A DNA stretch of 64,000 nucleotides. Source: Cryptomeria japonica. Its lineage: Eukaryota > Streptophyta > Pinopsida > Cupressales > Cupressaceae. The notes beneath the pieces are model-generated. The model was not told the origin of the DNA. It saw only the letters and a program-made list of their open reading frames with translations, and ran no database searches. Every line of letters starts with the position of its first letter. The first letter of the stretch is position 1. The position numbers were made by a program, and so were the translations under genes. The stretch spans positions 606,034,677 to 606,098,676 of the forward strand of contig NC_081405.1 in the NCBI RefSeq assembly GCF_030272615.1, in the 5' to 3' direction. This document shows positions 46,010-57,559 of the stretch, piece by piece.

Positions 46010-47502
46010 TTGAATTAGTTGACGAGAAGATCTGGAGATCAATTTGGAAGATTTATTCCAAGGCATTATAATCTTGATCAACTGTAGGAAGAACAACAAA
46101 ATGAGTTAGAAGAACAAGTTGAACAACAACAACATAACGAAATGGGTGACTGTGTGGAAGTTGAAAATCTTCCACCTAATAGGACGTTCTCACTATTAAC
46201 TTGAATATAGGGGATCATGAACCTCCTATGAAAAACATTTCACCGTCAATATTACCAACTTTTAGAGGAAAAAAATCTAAAGACCTTGATCAGTTTCTCT
46301 TTGAGTTTAAAGTCCTATGTCAGACTTATTACTATACATCTGATAATTAGAAGTTGAAGTTATTTCCTTCTAATTTAAAGGAATCAATATTGAGATGGTT
46401 TATGGGTTTACGAGCTGGCTCTATCTTGATATGGCCTGAAATAGAAACAATATTCTTGGATAAATACCAGGATTATTATCGAATAAGACATAGGAAGGAT
46501 GAGTTGTTCCGGATGAAGCAATTAGAAGATGAGAGTTTAGAGGATTATGCTAACAAATTTATATTTATATACAAGAGATGTGTTGGAGGACTCAATGATG
46601 ACATGAGTTGACCAATTTTCTTATGAGGAATTGATGATGAATCAAAAGAAGCTTTGAAATTAATGGGGAAAGGTGATATTAATAAAATCCATTTAGAGGA
46701 AATTATTGATATTTGCAGAAATTACTCTAGGACAAGAGTAGGGAGTAGAGGTTCTAGGAGAAACAAAGCTTTAGGACCTAATGTATCAGAGGTAATGGAA
46801 GAGTTGGAAAACTTGAAAACTGATATACTCCTCCATCTTAATACTCAGGTAGATAAGAAAAGCACTGAACCTTTGGCTATCTATTATTCAAAGTGTAGGG
46901 GAAAACATCTTTTAAGGGAATGCCCACTGAATCAGATTGACCTTTGTGAAATTTGTGAAAATAATCATGCAACAAGCTCTTGCAATCTCTTACCAGAGAT
47001 TAAGAATCGTTTGAAGAAACCTCCAATAATTGAAGAAGAGCTTAATGATGTTGGTCAGAGGTCATAGAATATGGGATTTAATTCCTATTCAGGACAATAT
47101 GGTCCTCGAAATAACTTGACTTATAATCAATGGACCCCTCCTTTTGCAATGCAACCACCCCTACATCTTGGGGACCTTCCAGAGTGGGTTAGTCCACAAT
47201 AGAATCAACCACAATGGAAACAATCGTAGAAGCAAAATCAACCTTAATGGCAACATAATCACCATCCATGGCAATAAAATCAATCTCAATTTCAACCATG
47301 GCAAAATCAAGGGCCAAAGAGACCTTGGGGACAACCTCAAACTCTTATCACTAGTCCAAATATTTCTAATGAGAAAGTGAATCAACCTCAGATTCCAACA
47401 CAACCAGTTCCAAATCCTAAGAATAATCATCCTCAACAAACATTCAATATTGAATATCAATCCCCCTAGTTTGAACGTGATAGAAGTCAATGATACTCAA
47501 TT
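46010..47502 (+). pseudogene. Athila-like gag, second copy, truncated at a junction
   Basis: It is collinear with 32690-34160. The start codon is ACG instead of ATG (about 46021). It shares TAG 46085, TAG 46348, TGA 46609 and TGA 46624 with the first copy, but keeps CAG and CGA codons at sites where the first copy has TAG or TGA. Core ORFs are 46354-46611 (ESILRWFMGL, LEDESLEDYANKF) and 46654-47067 (knuckle CSKCRGKHLLREC). Homology to the first copy ends at about 47502, where copia sequence begins. Confidence 0.87.
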
Positions 47503-50500
47503 CAGAGATAAACATGAAATCCACAGGATTGATGCATCTCCAACATTATAGTTCTTCCTATGTAGGGATCTAACCCCTAGTTTACCTCTAAGAAAATCAA
47601 AGGTAGCCTTCGATAAGGGATTAGTAAAGATATCAGCTATTTGATCTGTACTCTTCACATATTCCATCTTCACCTATTTTTCTTGAACTCTTTCCCTTAG
47701 GAAATGATACTTGAATTCAAAATGCATGGTTCTAGAATGAAGTACAAGATTCTTAGAAATATTTATTGCACTTGTATTATCACAATAGATAGTCACTGGT
47801 TCAGACATATCTATCTTGAATCCTTCTAGCACATGTCTCATCCATATTTCCTGTGTGCGATTCATGGATGCAACTACATACTCTGCTTCAACTGTAGATT
47901 GAGAAACACAAGTTTGTTTCTTGCCTGTCCATGCCACTAATCTTCCACCAAGTAGAAAAGATCCATCGACTGTTCTTTTCCAATCATCCACATTACCTAC
48001 CCAATCAGCATTAGTAAAGATATCCAAACTAAAATCTCCTTTATAGGGATACCATAAACCATAGTCTAATGTGCCTTTGAGATACTAGAAAAATTCTCTT
48101 CACAACCACCCTGTGACTCTCCTTAGGCTCTTTTTAAAATCTAGCCACTAATCCAACAACATGAGCAATATCTGGTCTACTATGAACAACATAGTGTATC
48201 TTGCCAATCATAGATCTGTACTCTTTTTCACTAATATTAGGGGAATCATCTTTTTTGGACAACTTGCAGTCTATCACCATCGGTGTTCCTACCGGTTTGC
48301 AGTCTTCCATGCTGAAAGTCTTCAACACCTCTTTGATATACTTGGTCTAACAAATAAAAATACCACCATCCAGTTGTTGGACCTGTAAGCCAATAAAGAA
48401 CTTTATTTCACCGATTAGAGACATTTCAAATTCCTTTTTCATTATGTCAACAAAGTCCATACACATATCATAATTTCCACCAAAAATTAAGTCATCTACA
48501 AACACTTCTTCTATCAACATCTTGTCTCCATCAGTCTTCAAATAAATGTTGTTGTCCTCACTGGTATGTTGAAACCCAATTTTGATCAAATGTGCATGTA
48601 ATCTCTCATACCATTCTCTCGGTGCCTTCTTTAGACCATATAGTGCTTTATGAAATGTACACACCATGTCCTTATAATTGGTCAAGGAAAATCCATCCGG
48701 CTGTTCAATGTATACTTCTTCTTCTAGATTCCCATTTCGAAAGGTTAATTTGATATCCATTTGATAAAATTTGAATCCCTTATATGTAGAAAATGCTAGC
48801 GGAATCCTTACACCTTCTAATCTAACAACAGGTGCAAATGTTTCACGATAATCCCCACCTTCTTCTTGAGCATACCCTTTGCAGACTAACCTCACCTTGT
48901 TTCGTACAATTTTTCCTTCTTCATCCAATTTATTCCTAAAGACCCATTTTGTTCCAATTACATTCTTATCCTCCAGTCTAGGAACAAGTGACCATGTCTG
49001 ATTCTTCTCAATCTACTCTAATTATTCATTCATTGCATTCACCCAATAATCATCCTTTAAATTACTTCCTTAACTATCTTGGGTTCAATTGTAGATATCA
49101 AACATGAGTTCTCTCAGATCTTTCTCATGGTTTGCACACCTGCATTCTTATCAGTAATTATCTACTCTTGTGAATTATTCAATCTGACATATCTAGGTAT
49201 TACTTGTGCCAGTTCTACATCTTCTACATCAGGTTCTTCATTTTCTTCTTCACTATCATCATTTACCGGTTGAGCATCTAATTTTGCATTTGCGGTTCTT
49301 CATTATTCTTTGCCTCCGGTTCAACGATTGCAAATTTTTCCTCAATATCATCCTTTTCAGGTTCTAATTTGCTTGTACCTTTAGACTTATTAGATAGATC
49401 ATCAACTTTTACATTATCACTTTCAACAATTTTTTTAGTTCTCTTATTGTAACATTTATATGTCTTACTCTTACAAGAGTAACCAATAAAAATTCCTTCA
49501 TCAGATTTTGCATCAAATTTCTCAATGTAGTTATCTCTCTTAATAAAAAATTGACTTCCAAAAACTTTAAAATAACTTACACAAGGTGTTTTTCCATATC
49601 ATAACTCATAGGGTTTCTTATTGTTACCTCTCTTTACCAATACCCGGTTTAAAGTGTATACAACAATATTGATCGCTTCTCTCTAAAACATTTTGGATAT
49701 ATCACTGTATAATAACATGGTTCTTGTAGCTTAAACTATTGTTCTGTTCATCCTTTCTGCTATGCCATTCTGTTGTGGTGTCCTCAGAGAAGACATCTGT
49801 CTCTTGATACCCTGTTCATCATAATACTTAACAAATTCATTAGATGTGAATTCACATCCTTGGTCTGATCTTAAACACTTCAGGTTTTTACCGGTTTCCT
49901 TCTCAACCAAAGCTTTAAATGATTTAAATTTATTAAATGCTTCTGATTTTTCTCTCAAAAATGTCACCCACATCATTTTAGAATAGTCATTGGTAAAAAT
50001 CATGAAATACCTATCACCGTAATAACTCTTTGCTCTCATAGGGCCTCAGAGATCAATATGTACCAAATGTAAAATATTATCAGAAATACAATTATTGCTC
50101 TTGAAAGAAATAGAGGTCATCTTATCGATTTGACAGTCTTTACATATCACACTATCTGGTTTGACAAGTTGGGGTAATCCTCTTACAACACCTGACTTGC
50201 TTATCTTAACCAAATTATCAAAATTAACATGACAACATCTTTTATGCCATAATCAACTGTCTTCCATTCTTGCAACCAGAAAATTATTAATATTACTATT
50301 CAAATGGAATAAGTTACCTCTAGTTTGCTTCCTAGTAGCAATCAATTCACCATTACCTCCAAGAATTCTTCAAACTCAACTTTTAAACTCAAGCAAGTAA
50401 CCTTTATCATTGAGATGACCAACACTTAAAAGATTATGCTTTAGACCATCAACCCAAAACACATCGTCAACATTACTCTTCCCATTTAGAGAGATTGAAC

Positions 50501-50690
50501 CTATACCTTTTACCATGCAAGGAGAGTTATTTCCAAATCTAGGAATGCCTCCATTAAATTCATTAAGGGTTATGAACTTACTTTTATCTCTAGTCATGTG
50601 GTGTGAGAAACCAATGTCTATAATCTATTCATCAGTATTCTCTACATGAGATACTAGTGCCTTTTCATTTGATAGTTCCTCTTTCACAAC
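47503..50690 (-). pseudogene. copia pol (second SIRE-like element), 3' end lost
   Basis: Minus-strand domains are: protease IIDIGFSHHMT (about 50600; the family has DSGC); integrase zinc region LWHKRCCHVNF; core HIDL then TGA, GPM, with RSDQGCEF and NGIAERMNR; C-terminus PYELWYGKTP and FIGYSCKS; RT with VRLVCKGYAQEE, YGLKKAPREWYERL and an intact FVDDLIF (about 48490); RNase H FTNADWVG, STVEAEYV and CDNTSAINI (to 47674). The frame holds from 50690 to 49731, then breaks near 49270 and 48120. TAG 48347-48349 in FIC*TKY and TAA in V*ATRTM look like CAG and CAA decay. The terminal part and 3' LTR are replaced by Athila gag. Confidence 0.9.
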
Positions 50691-51700
50691 TACAAACACA
50701 ATTTCTTCATTGTCATCTTAATCTTCAGACTCTTCATCGGTCACACCTTCATCTACTATAACATAACAATGTTTCTTGCCCTTTCCTTTGAATCTTCTAA
50801 ACTTTTCTTTCTTATCGGTGTTAGGGTAGTTATAAATAATATGACCAAATTTACTACAAGAGAAACACTTCAAAGGTAGCTTTCCTTTATACTTACCGAC
50901 ACCTCTTGGAAATATATTTGCTAATAGTGCCTCAAGTTCCATCACTTGATCTCCATTGTCTTCATTTCCCTAGTTACTTTCATGACTTTTCCTGCACTCA
51001 TGATTTTGACATATATCTTTTCCTTTTCTAGCAGATGAGCCGGTAACATAACCTCTAAAGGCAGATTCAATAGATTTTTTCACACTATTGTCAAAACTAT
51101 TTAACTCAAAATATGCAAGCTTACCAATCAATGAATCAACAGTTACCTTATCCTTTGAAATAGATCTAAGTTCTTGGATTGCAGATACTCTTATAGCATA
51201 CCGAGGCTGAAGAGTTCTAAGCATTTTACTTACTATTGCATCATCTTCCATTTTACCTCCAGCACTCTTTATGCCACCAACAACTTCTTTGATTATTTGA
51301 CCATACTATGCAATATTTTCTCCTTCAAGCATTCTCATGTCATCAAACTTTCCTCTCAAGCTTTCCTCTTTGGCTCTTTGAACATGCTCATCTCCTCCAT
51401 ATATTATCTCTAACTTTTCCCAAACCTCATCTGCAGTTTCCAATCCTTGAACATCAATATATTTTGAATTAGATAAAGTACTTACAATAGCTTCTAAGGC
51501 TTGCATGATATATTCCTTCTCTCTGAGTTCATCCGGTGTCAAGGGAGTATTGGTAGGAGAAATATATATTATTTGAACTTGCTTCCAATATTGTGTACCA
51601 AAATCTTTGATGTAGTATTCCTTCTATCTTCCCAGATCTTGTAGTTATCTTTGTTGAACTTAGGACAATCTTTATTCATCATCTTGACTTCCTCATAATC
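50691..51700 (-). pseudogene. copia gag of the second SIRE-like element
   Basis: From the 5' side it has KFNKDNYKIWEDR, then LREKEYIMQALEAIVSTL, YGGDEHVQRAKEESLRGKF, LRTLQPRYAIRVSAIQEL and the knuckle CFSCSKFGHIIYNYP, whose last Cys has become Tyr. The frame is constant from 51542 to 50718 with TAG 51306-51308 (A*YGQI) and TAG 50970-50972. It is homologous to the gag of the complete element but clearly diverged, so it belongs to a sister family. Confidence 0.88.
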
Positions 51701-51742
51701 TTTCCCTCAAGAGGTTAGGCTTGCTGCACACAGAGGACCAAA

Positions 51743-51754
51743 GCTCTGATACCA
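51743..51754 (-). other. primer-binding site (initiator tRNA-Met type)
   Basis: On the minus strand TGGTATCAGAGC lies two bases after the LTR end, exactly as in the complete copia element. Confidence 0.93.
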
Positions 51755-51756
51755 AT

Positions 51757-53327
51757 TGTAATCCTATGAGTATCTAGTTAATAATGAGAGGGGGGTGAAT
51801 CAATATTAAGACCAATTGAAACTTTAAACCAAAAAAAACTTATATCAGGTCTGAAACCATTTATCAAATGTCTCAACTTCTTTAATTAGCTCTAACAACC
51901 TCTTTATCAAATTTTCTTAACACATTAATCAAATCATTTACCACATCAATCAATTCTTTCACCACTTAAGCAATCATATAGATTTGGTCATTTACCAACT
52001 TATCTTATCAGATCAATCACTTTTCTCTATCAAATCTTATCAATACCGGTAACCTTTTATAAACCTCTGATAAAACACCATAACCAATGTCTCAGAAATA
52101 GTGCATGAAATGAAACATAAACAAGAACATCACATGAAAAAAATTCCACACATGAACACAATAAGTTTTTGACATGGAAACCCAAATAGGGAAAAACCAC
52201 GGTGGGAGTTGGCACCCACAAATATTTGTATGCTTTAGAAGTACACCCTGTTAGGAGCTTAGCCTTGTTAGGAGAAGATCTTGTTTGGAGTCACTCGGTT
52301 AAGGGATCTGCCTAGTAGCCCAGTTAGGAGCTTGATGATATGTTAGGATCAACCTTGTGAGAGGATTTAACACTCTTTTGAGAGCTGCCCTGCTAGGGGA
52401 CTTAAATGTTTAATGTCTGTTAGGACCTACTCGGTTAAGGGATTTAACCTGCTGCAACTGTTAGGGAACAATATTGATAAAGTGATCTGTAACTTGCACT
52501 TCTTTGTTTGCTTGATTAGATCTAGTTAAACACAACACTTTGCAACTCTCAGCCATATCTCACACTTCACTTGGATGCCTTAACACATTCTCTCAAGACC
52601 ACCAACATTGAAAACATCAACTATGTCATCCTAAATAGCCATCTCAACTAGGTCGACCAATAAACCCTAATTACATCATGATTTTACAAGAAAAATCATA
52701 AGAGATAATCACAGATTGATATACAGATCATTACATCAAATTACAATGCAATATCAACCGTTGGTTGATCATAACCCATCACGAAAATCCAATCTGTACC
52801 AAAGTCAAAGCCTCAAAACACTCTACTAAGCATTTTGCTGATTCCCAAGAAATTCTTCCTTGAATCACTTCAAAACAACAATTAAATAATTCACATGGGT
52901 TGTGTCGTGTTAACACCCTCACGTAGACTCGCCGTCGATCACCTTCATAACAAAAATCATTACTGGTTTGATGATATCTTCACCAGTCTTAAACCCTACT
53001 AAAATGTTAGCCAAACTTCATCAGAAATTTGAAACACACCTTCTGATAATCATCACAAATTTTGATTCCGGTCAGATACTCCTTTCCATTATACAAGCTC
53101 ACGTTCCAAACCGCAAATCACCAATCATCGCCGATTGACCGATTCAATCAAAACATCTCTTCTTTATCGGTTAAAATCCTATTTCATAGACTTCAGTTCT
53201 CAGCCAGCAAACCCTGTCTTTCAGTAAACCAAATTACTTAGATGACAAAACAAAACATCAAGAACATTAGTAATCACCATTTGACATCAGTTCCCATCAA
53301 TGACAACACAAATAACTGATCATGTCA
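51757..53327 (-). mobile_element. 5' LTR of the second SIRE-like copia
   Basis: On the plus strand it starts TGTAATCCTA next to the PBS. It carries the GGGGGGTGAATCA run (about 51790), the GGGAAAAACCACGGTGGGA block (52190) and GTTAGGA/GGTTAAGGGAT words (52240-52450). The outer end is uncertain: TGACAACA at 53308 and CATGTCA at 53327 are both possible. There is no 3' partner in the window. Confidence 0.8.
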
Positions 53328-53334
53328 TCTAATC

Positions 53335-56300
53335 TGTAATGCCCCGCCAGGAAACCCCAAAGGGATTAAGCTATAACTTAAGAATGGAGTGCAATAATTT
53401 TTTTTTTTAAAGATAAACACAACATTGAGATATAACGAGATATAAAAGATTTAGATTACATAGCGGAAGACATCAACTAACACCTAAAGAGTTTCCCAAT
53501 GAGATTACTTAAATTTCACAATTCACTTAACTCACACAATTAAACCAATAAGCTGATTATCTTAATATTGAGATAATCCTTAATCAAGATAATTTCTTTC
53601 AAAAGATGGAAATATAATTCACAAGATAAGGTTCATCCATTAAGATTTATTCATACCCATAATTCATACTTTTCATTGAAATATAAGCCATGCATCTAAT
53701 ATTGTAACACACTAGAATTTCATCATAAACATATGAGATCTTTTCATGTGTACTTAATTTCCTTAACAACAACTGAATATATTCCATTACTCTAAGTTAA
53801 ATTCTTTCACGATCCAATTTATAGCATTTTAAAAGATGATTGCATACATGCATCTACGATAAATCTCATCTAAACCACTTATGCATTCGATCAAAATGGC
53901 ATTCATACATGCTAACACTAAACATGAAATATAAGAAATAAAAGCATCACATAACACCAAGATGATCTCGGAGTTCACCCCTAAAGGGCTACATCTCTGG
54001 GTCTGCTCAACTGCCAGACCCCTTTGATAATTAATAAAGTTAAGAATATATGAGGTTACACCATTTACAATCTGGCCATCAAGGCAAAACATAATCAATA
54101 TACAAATGACCGCATCGGTCAATAAATACATAAACGATCCCTGAAAAGAAAAGGATCCAGCTGAACATAATCAAAGCTAATACAAAGGTTCATTGGAGCA
54201 TCCACAAAACTGAGTCATCACCACCCAAGGTCTAACATGAAACCAAGTACTCACAAGGGTATAGACAATAGGATGGCCCACAAACGTGCTCCTAACAGGA
54301 CAAAACGACAAACACTAGCGAACGTAGGGACAAGTGTCATCACACAACTTGGTATGGTTACCATGGCAGGTCTTCATAGGTTCCAGCCCCATACACTGGG
54401 TTATCCTAGCAACCTAATCCGTACCTCTGGCCCATCCAAGCCTCATGTGGACCCACACATCCTTTCATGAAGACAAGGATGATGGTTTGCCATTTCAGGC
54501 CTTCTCACAACATGTCGAGTATGTGTTAGCACTCGTCCCATGTGTGAGGCACAATTATCTTACTTAGAGATTAACATTTTAATCTACTGTTAGGTTATCA
54601 CTTATTAGACTCACTTTCGATGGGTTACCCAACAGCCACTTTGGGCATGGCCCCCAATTGAAAGCCACTTTCCCATACGACACTAGACTATACTCAAGCG
54701 AACTCAAAACCAAGACATACACATGGTCAGATGAACAGAGTTCAAAATGGAGAAATCCACCATTTGGTCAAACATGACTTCATACGAGGTGCACTGATAG
54801 ACGGTACTCTAACTAGAGACCTGACTGACTAAGGTCAACCACGAATCATCATTCGACACCCGCATAGAGGATATGACCAATTACAACACTACCACAAAAC
54901 AATAGTCAAACTCGTAACCGAGGACTGGAATAGGTACCCAAATTAATCCATACAACAGGGTCCAATTGAATAAATCAAAACTTGCCATTACTTAAGCAAA
55001 AGCGAATACAGAAATTAAACTCGCATAGGCAATAACCGGAAAAGACAATATTTTCCCATATTAATTTAAACATAAAAGTTGATCCAATTCTCTGATTGAT
55101 CTAAGTTTTCAAAAAGCATTGACAGAAAAATCACTGTTACCAGGTGAGTACAATACCACAATTTTCAATGGTCCATTCACCTATGTCTCAAAATAGAGGA
55201 AGATTATAACTATACCATTTGTTTTACAAATTGACAATACCATTAACTCATCAACATTCCAAACAATACATTATTAATTTCCAATAGTATATCATTTAAA
55301 TGATCCAAATTTCCAATGATAAAATATTCATTTACTTCTCAATTACTCAAATGATATGTTCTTGAATAAAATATTATTTAAAAATAGTCAATTAATAAAT
55401 ATATTTAATTTCAACAATTTCCAATTAAAATATTATTCTTCCTCAATAAGATAAACACCTAAATTAACTATTAATTAATGTATATATTTATTAATCCAAG
55501 ATTAATAACGTATAACAAATTAATAATTAAAAACCCAATATTAACAATCAAGTATTTAATTTAGAAAAATACTCATTAATAATAAAAAAAATAGAATTTG
55601 AGTATTAATAAATGTATATTTTCCATCATACAATTGATTAATAACAAATTAATGATAATTTATTATTTAATGAACATTTAATCCTAATTAAAAACTTAAT
55701 TAAAATATTAACATTAAATAATATTAAAATATTTTATATATATTTTTTTGATTAAAAAAAAATATTAAAAAAAACCATGCATAAAATACAGTGCACAAAG
55801 TTGGGGGGGGGGGGGGGGTTTCCATGTGGACCCCACGTGGTCCCCATGGGAGCTCACGCAACCCCAAAGGGGAAGTGCTGCTTCCCAATGGGAGCACGCA
55901 GCCCCCATGGGAGCGCTGCTATTCCCAAAGGGAGCACGCAGCCCCCATGGGAAGCGTTGCTGTTCCCAAAGGGACACGCAGCTCCCCAATATATTTATTA
56001 TATACATTTTTTTTTAATATTTTCTTACTGTGTAAAACACAGTCTAATAAACCAGTCTCCCAGGGACTAAAAAGAAATTTTTTATTTTTTATTTACTGTG
56101 AATAAAAAACATAGTCAGTCTCCCAGAGACTTAAAACAAATAATTTTTTTTTTAAACAACACAGAGATTTCCAGAATATGAGAGGTTTTCAAAATTGAAA
56201 GGATAATCCTTTTGGCATAAGAAAGCTCATTTTCCATGCAAGGATGCAAGCAATAAACCAATACCAACTAATTCCACAATGATTCATAACCTTGAGGCAA

Positions 56301-57424
56301 TCAATCAAGAAATTAAAACCAAATAGCATGAAGAACATCCAATGCCCATTTAAAAAAAAAATTTAAACAATAACTAACTGATAACCAGAACTCCTACCTC
56401 ATTAAGCATTCCTGGAAAGGATCTGATGAAGAGCCCCAACCTGCAGCTCAAGAAATCCTTCTCCTTCCAAAATCCCCAAATCTTTCCTCCAAAATATTTT
56501 CCAAAAATATATTTTTCTCCAAAAAAAAAATTCAATCCCCAATATTTTCCAAAAGTCTAGGTTATATGGGAGAAGTTTGACCAAAAATCTCATTTTTGGA
56601 TTTAAAAATTTTATTTAAAATAATTCCCAAAAATCACTATTTTCCAACTATATCAACAAATTAAATGGCTTTTCAATTCAAAATTGATTTTCTCAATTAA
56701 TTCAATTTAACCTTTCTATTTTAAAAAGCCAACAAAATACAATTAATTCTATTGCAATTAAATTCAAAACTTTCTATTTGTATGCATAAACATAATACAT
56801 TTAATATTTAAATTTGAAATTTAATTGAACTTGCTCCCAATTTAAATCGAGCAATTCAGATTAACGATAAATCACATAAAGAAATCCTGTTTAATTTAGT
56901 CCATTAATCTTTAATGCACAAACACATATTTAATCAAATTAAATACTAAGGACTAATTAATCAATTTAACCATACACACCAAACACGCAAACCAAGAAGG
57001 TCAACTAGACAGACGACTCGCAAACCCAAACAAAAAAGGAATACCGACGATGACTGGCGATGCTTACTTGAGCACGACTATGGTCAACTAGGGTCTTACG
57101 ACCACCTAATCCAACTCTAAGGATTAAAGAGGTACACTCAAACCTGCAAATCCAGGTGAAGACGAACCTCACACTCATGTGGCGTTGTACCTGAAATCTC
57201 TTGCAACCAAGAGTCATACATGCATACATATATAAACTTAATGAAAGCATTAGCCCGATATTAATACCACGAAATAGGAACACTAAACAACTTGCATACA
57301 ACTAGTGCGAAAACACATTAACAGATATGCACTAAATCAACACATCTGACTATAATCATTATATTATGATAAACTAACTAAGATTAAACCGAGATTAGAA
57401 ATTGATTAGGGCAGGGGTACTACA
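53335..57424. mobile_element. 4.09-kb solo-LTR-like unit with 5-bp target duplication
   Basis: The unit starts TGTAATGCCCC and ends GGGGTACTACA; the two ends are imperfect inverted repeats (9 of 11). It is flanked by TAATC at 53330-53334 and at 57425-57429. No gag, pol or other protein domain is visible on either strand, and most ORFs are short. The composition is AT-rich except for a GC-rich repeat at 55803-55985. TG...CA ends with 5-bp duplication point to an LTR left by recombination, unusually long. Alternatives are a non-autonomous element without recognisable LTRs, or a DNA element with 5-bp duplication. Confidence 0.72.
55803..55985. repeat. G16 run and four GC-rich 40-42-bp tandem units
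   Basis: G55803-55818 is a pure G run. GGGAGC[T]CACGCA-like units start at 55848, 55890, 55930 and 55971 (the last partial), each with CCCCATGGGA and a TGCT.TTCCCAA end. The block is sharply more GC-rich than its surroundings. The overlapping ORFs on both strands arise from the repeat. Confidence 0.88.
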
Positions 57425-57429
57425 TAATC

Positions 57430-57559
57430 ACAAAATCTCAATCTCTTTATCACAAATAGACTTCTATCCTTTATTGGTGTAGTCATGCATCTCCAACTGC
57501 ATCACCTCATCTATATCAGTTATGCTAAATTCTAACATAGTATTACATACAATATTCCC
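57430..57559. other. short flank before the gypsy gag
   Basis: This is target-site DNA of the 4.09-kb unit, continuous with 53309-53334 when the unit is removed. It could be the leader of the following gypsy element. No PBS is seen. Confidence 0.4.

Larger units (their letters stand above)
31121..47502 (+). mobile_element. Athila-like gypsy array: LTR - internal - LTR - gag
   Basis: The order is LTR A (31121-32600), PBS, gag, protease, RT, RNase H, integrase, env-like region, polypurine tract, LTR B (43261-45933), then a second PBS and second gag that stops at 47502. LTR B thus closes one unit and opens the next. Net LTR lengths agree (1480 and about 1485 bp after removing an insertion from LTR B). 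Such arrays arise by unequal recombination between LTRs or insertion into a sibling copy. Confidence 0.88.

Noticed and set aside
53829-54131. 100-codon minus-strand ORF in the 4.09-kb unit
   Set aside because: Cys- and Ile-rich with no family resemblance; isolated in otherwise non-coding LTR-like sequence.
55765-56105. Overlapping ORFs of 63-104 codons on both strands
   Set aside because: They come from the GC-rich tandem units and G run, with no independent coding evidence.
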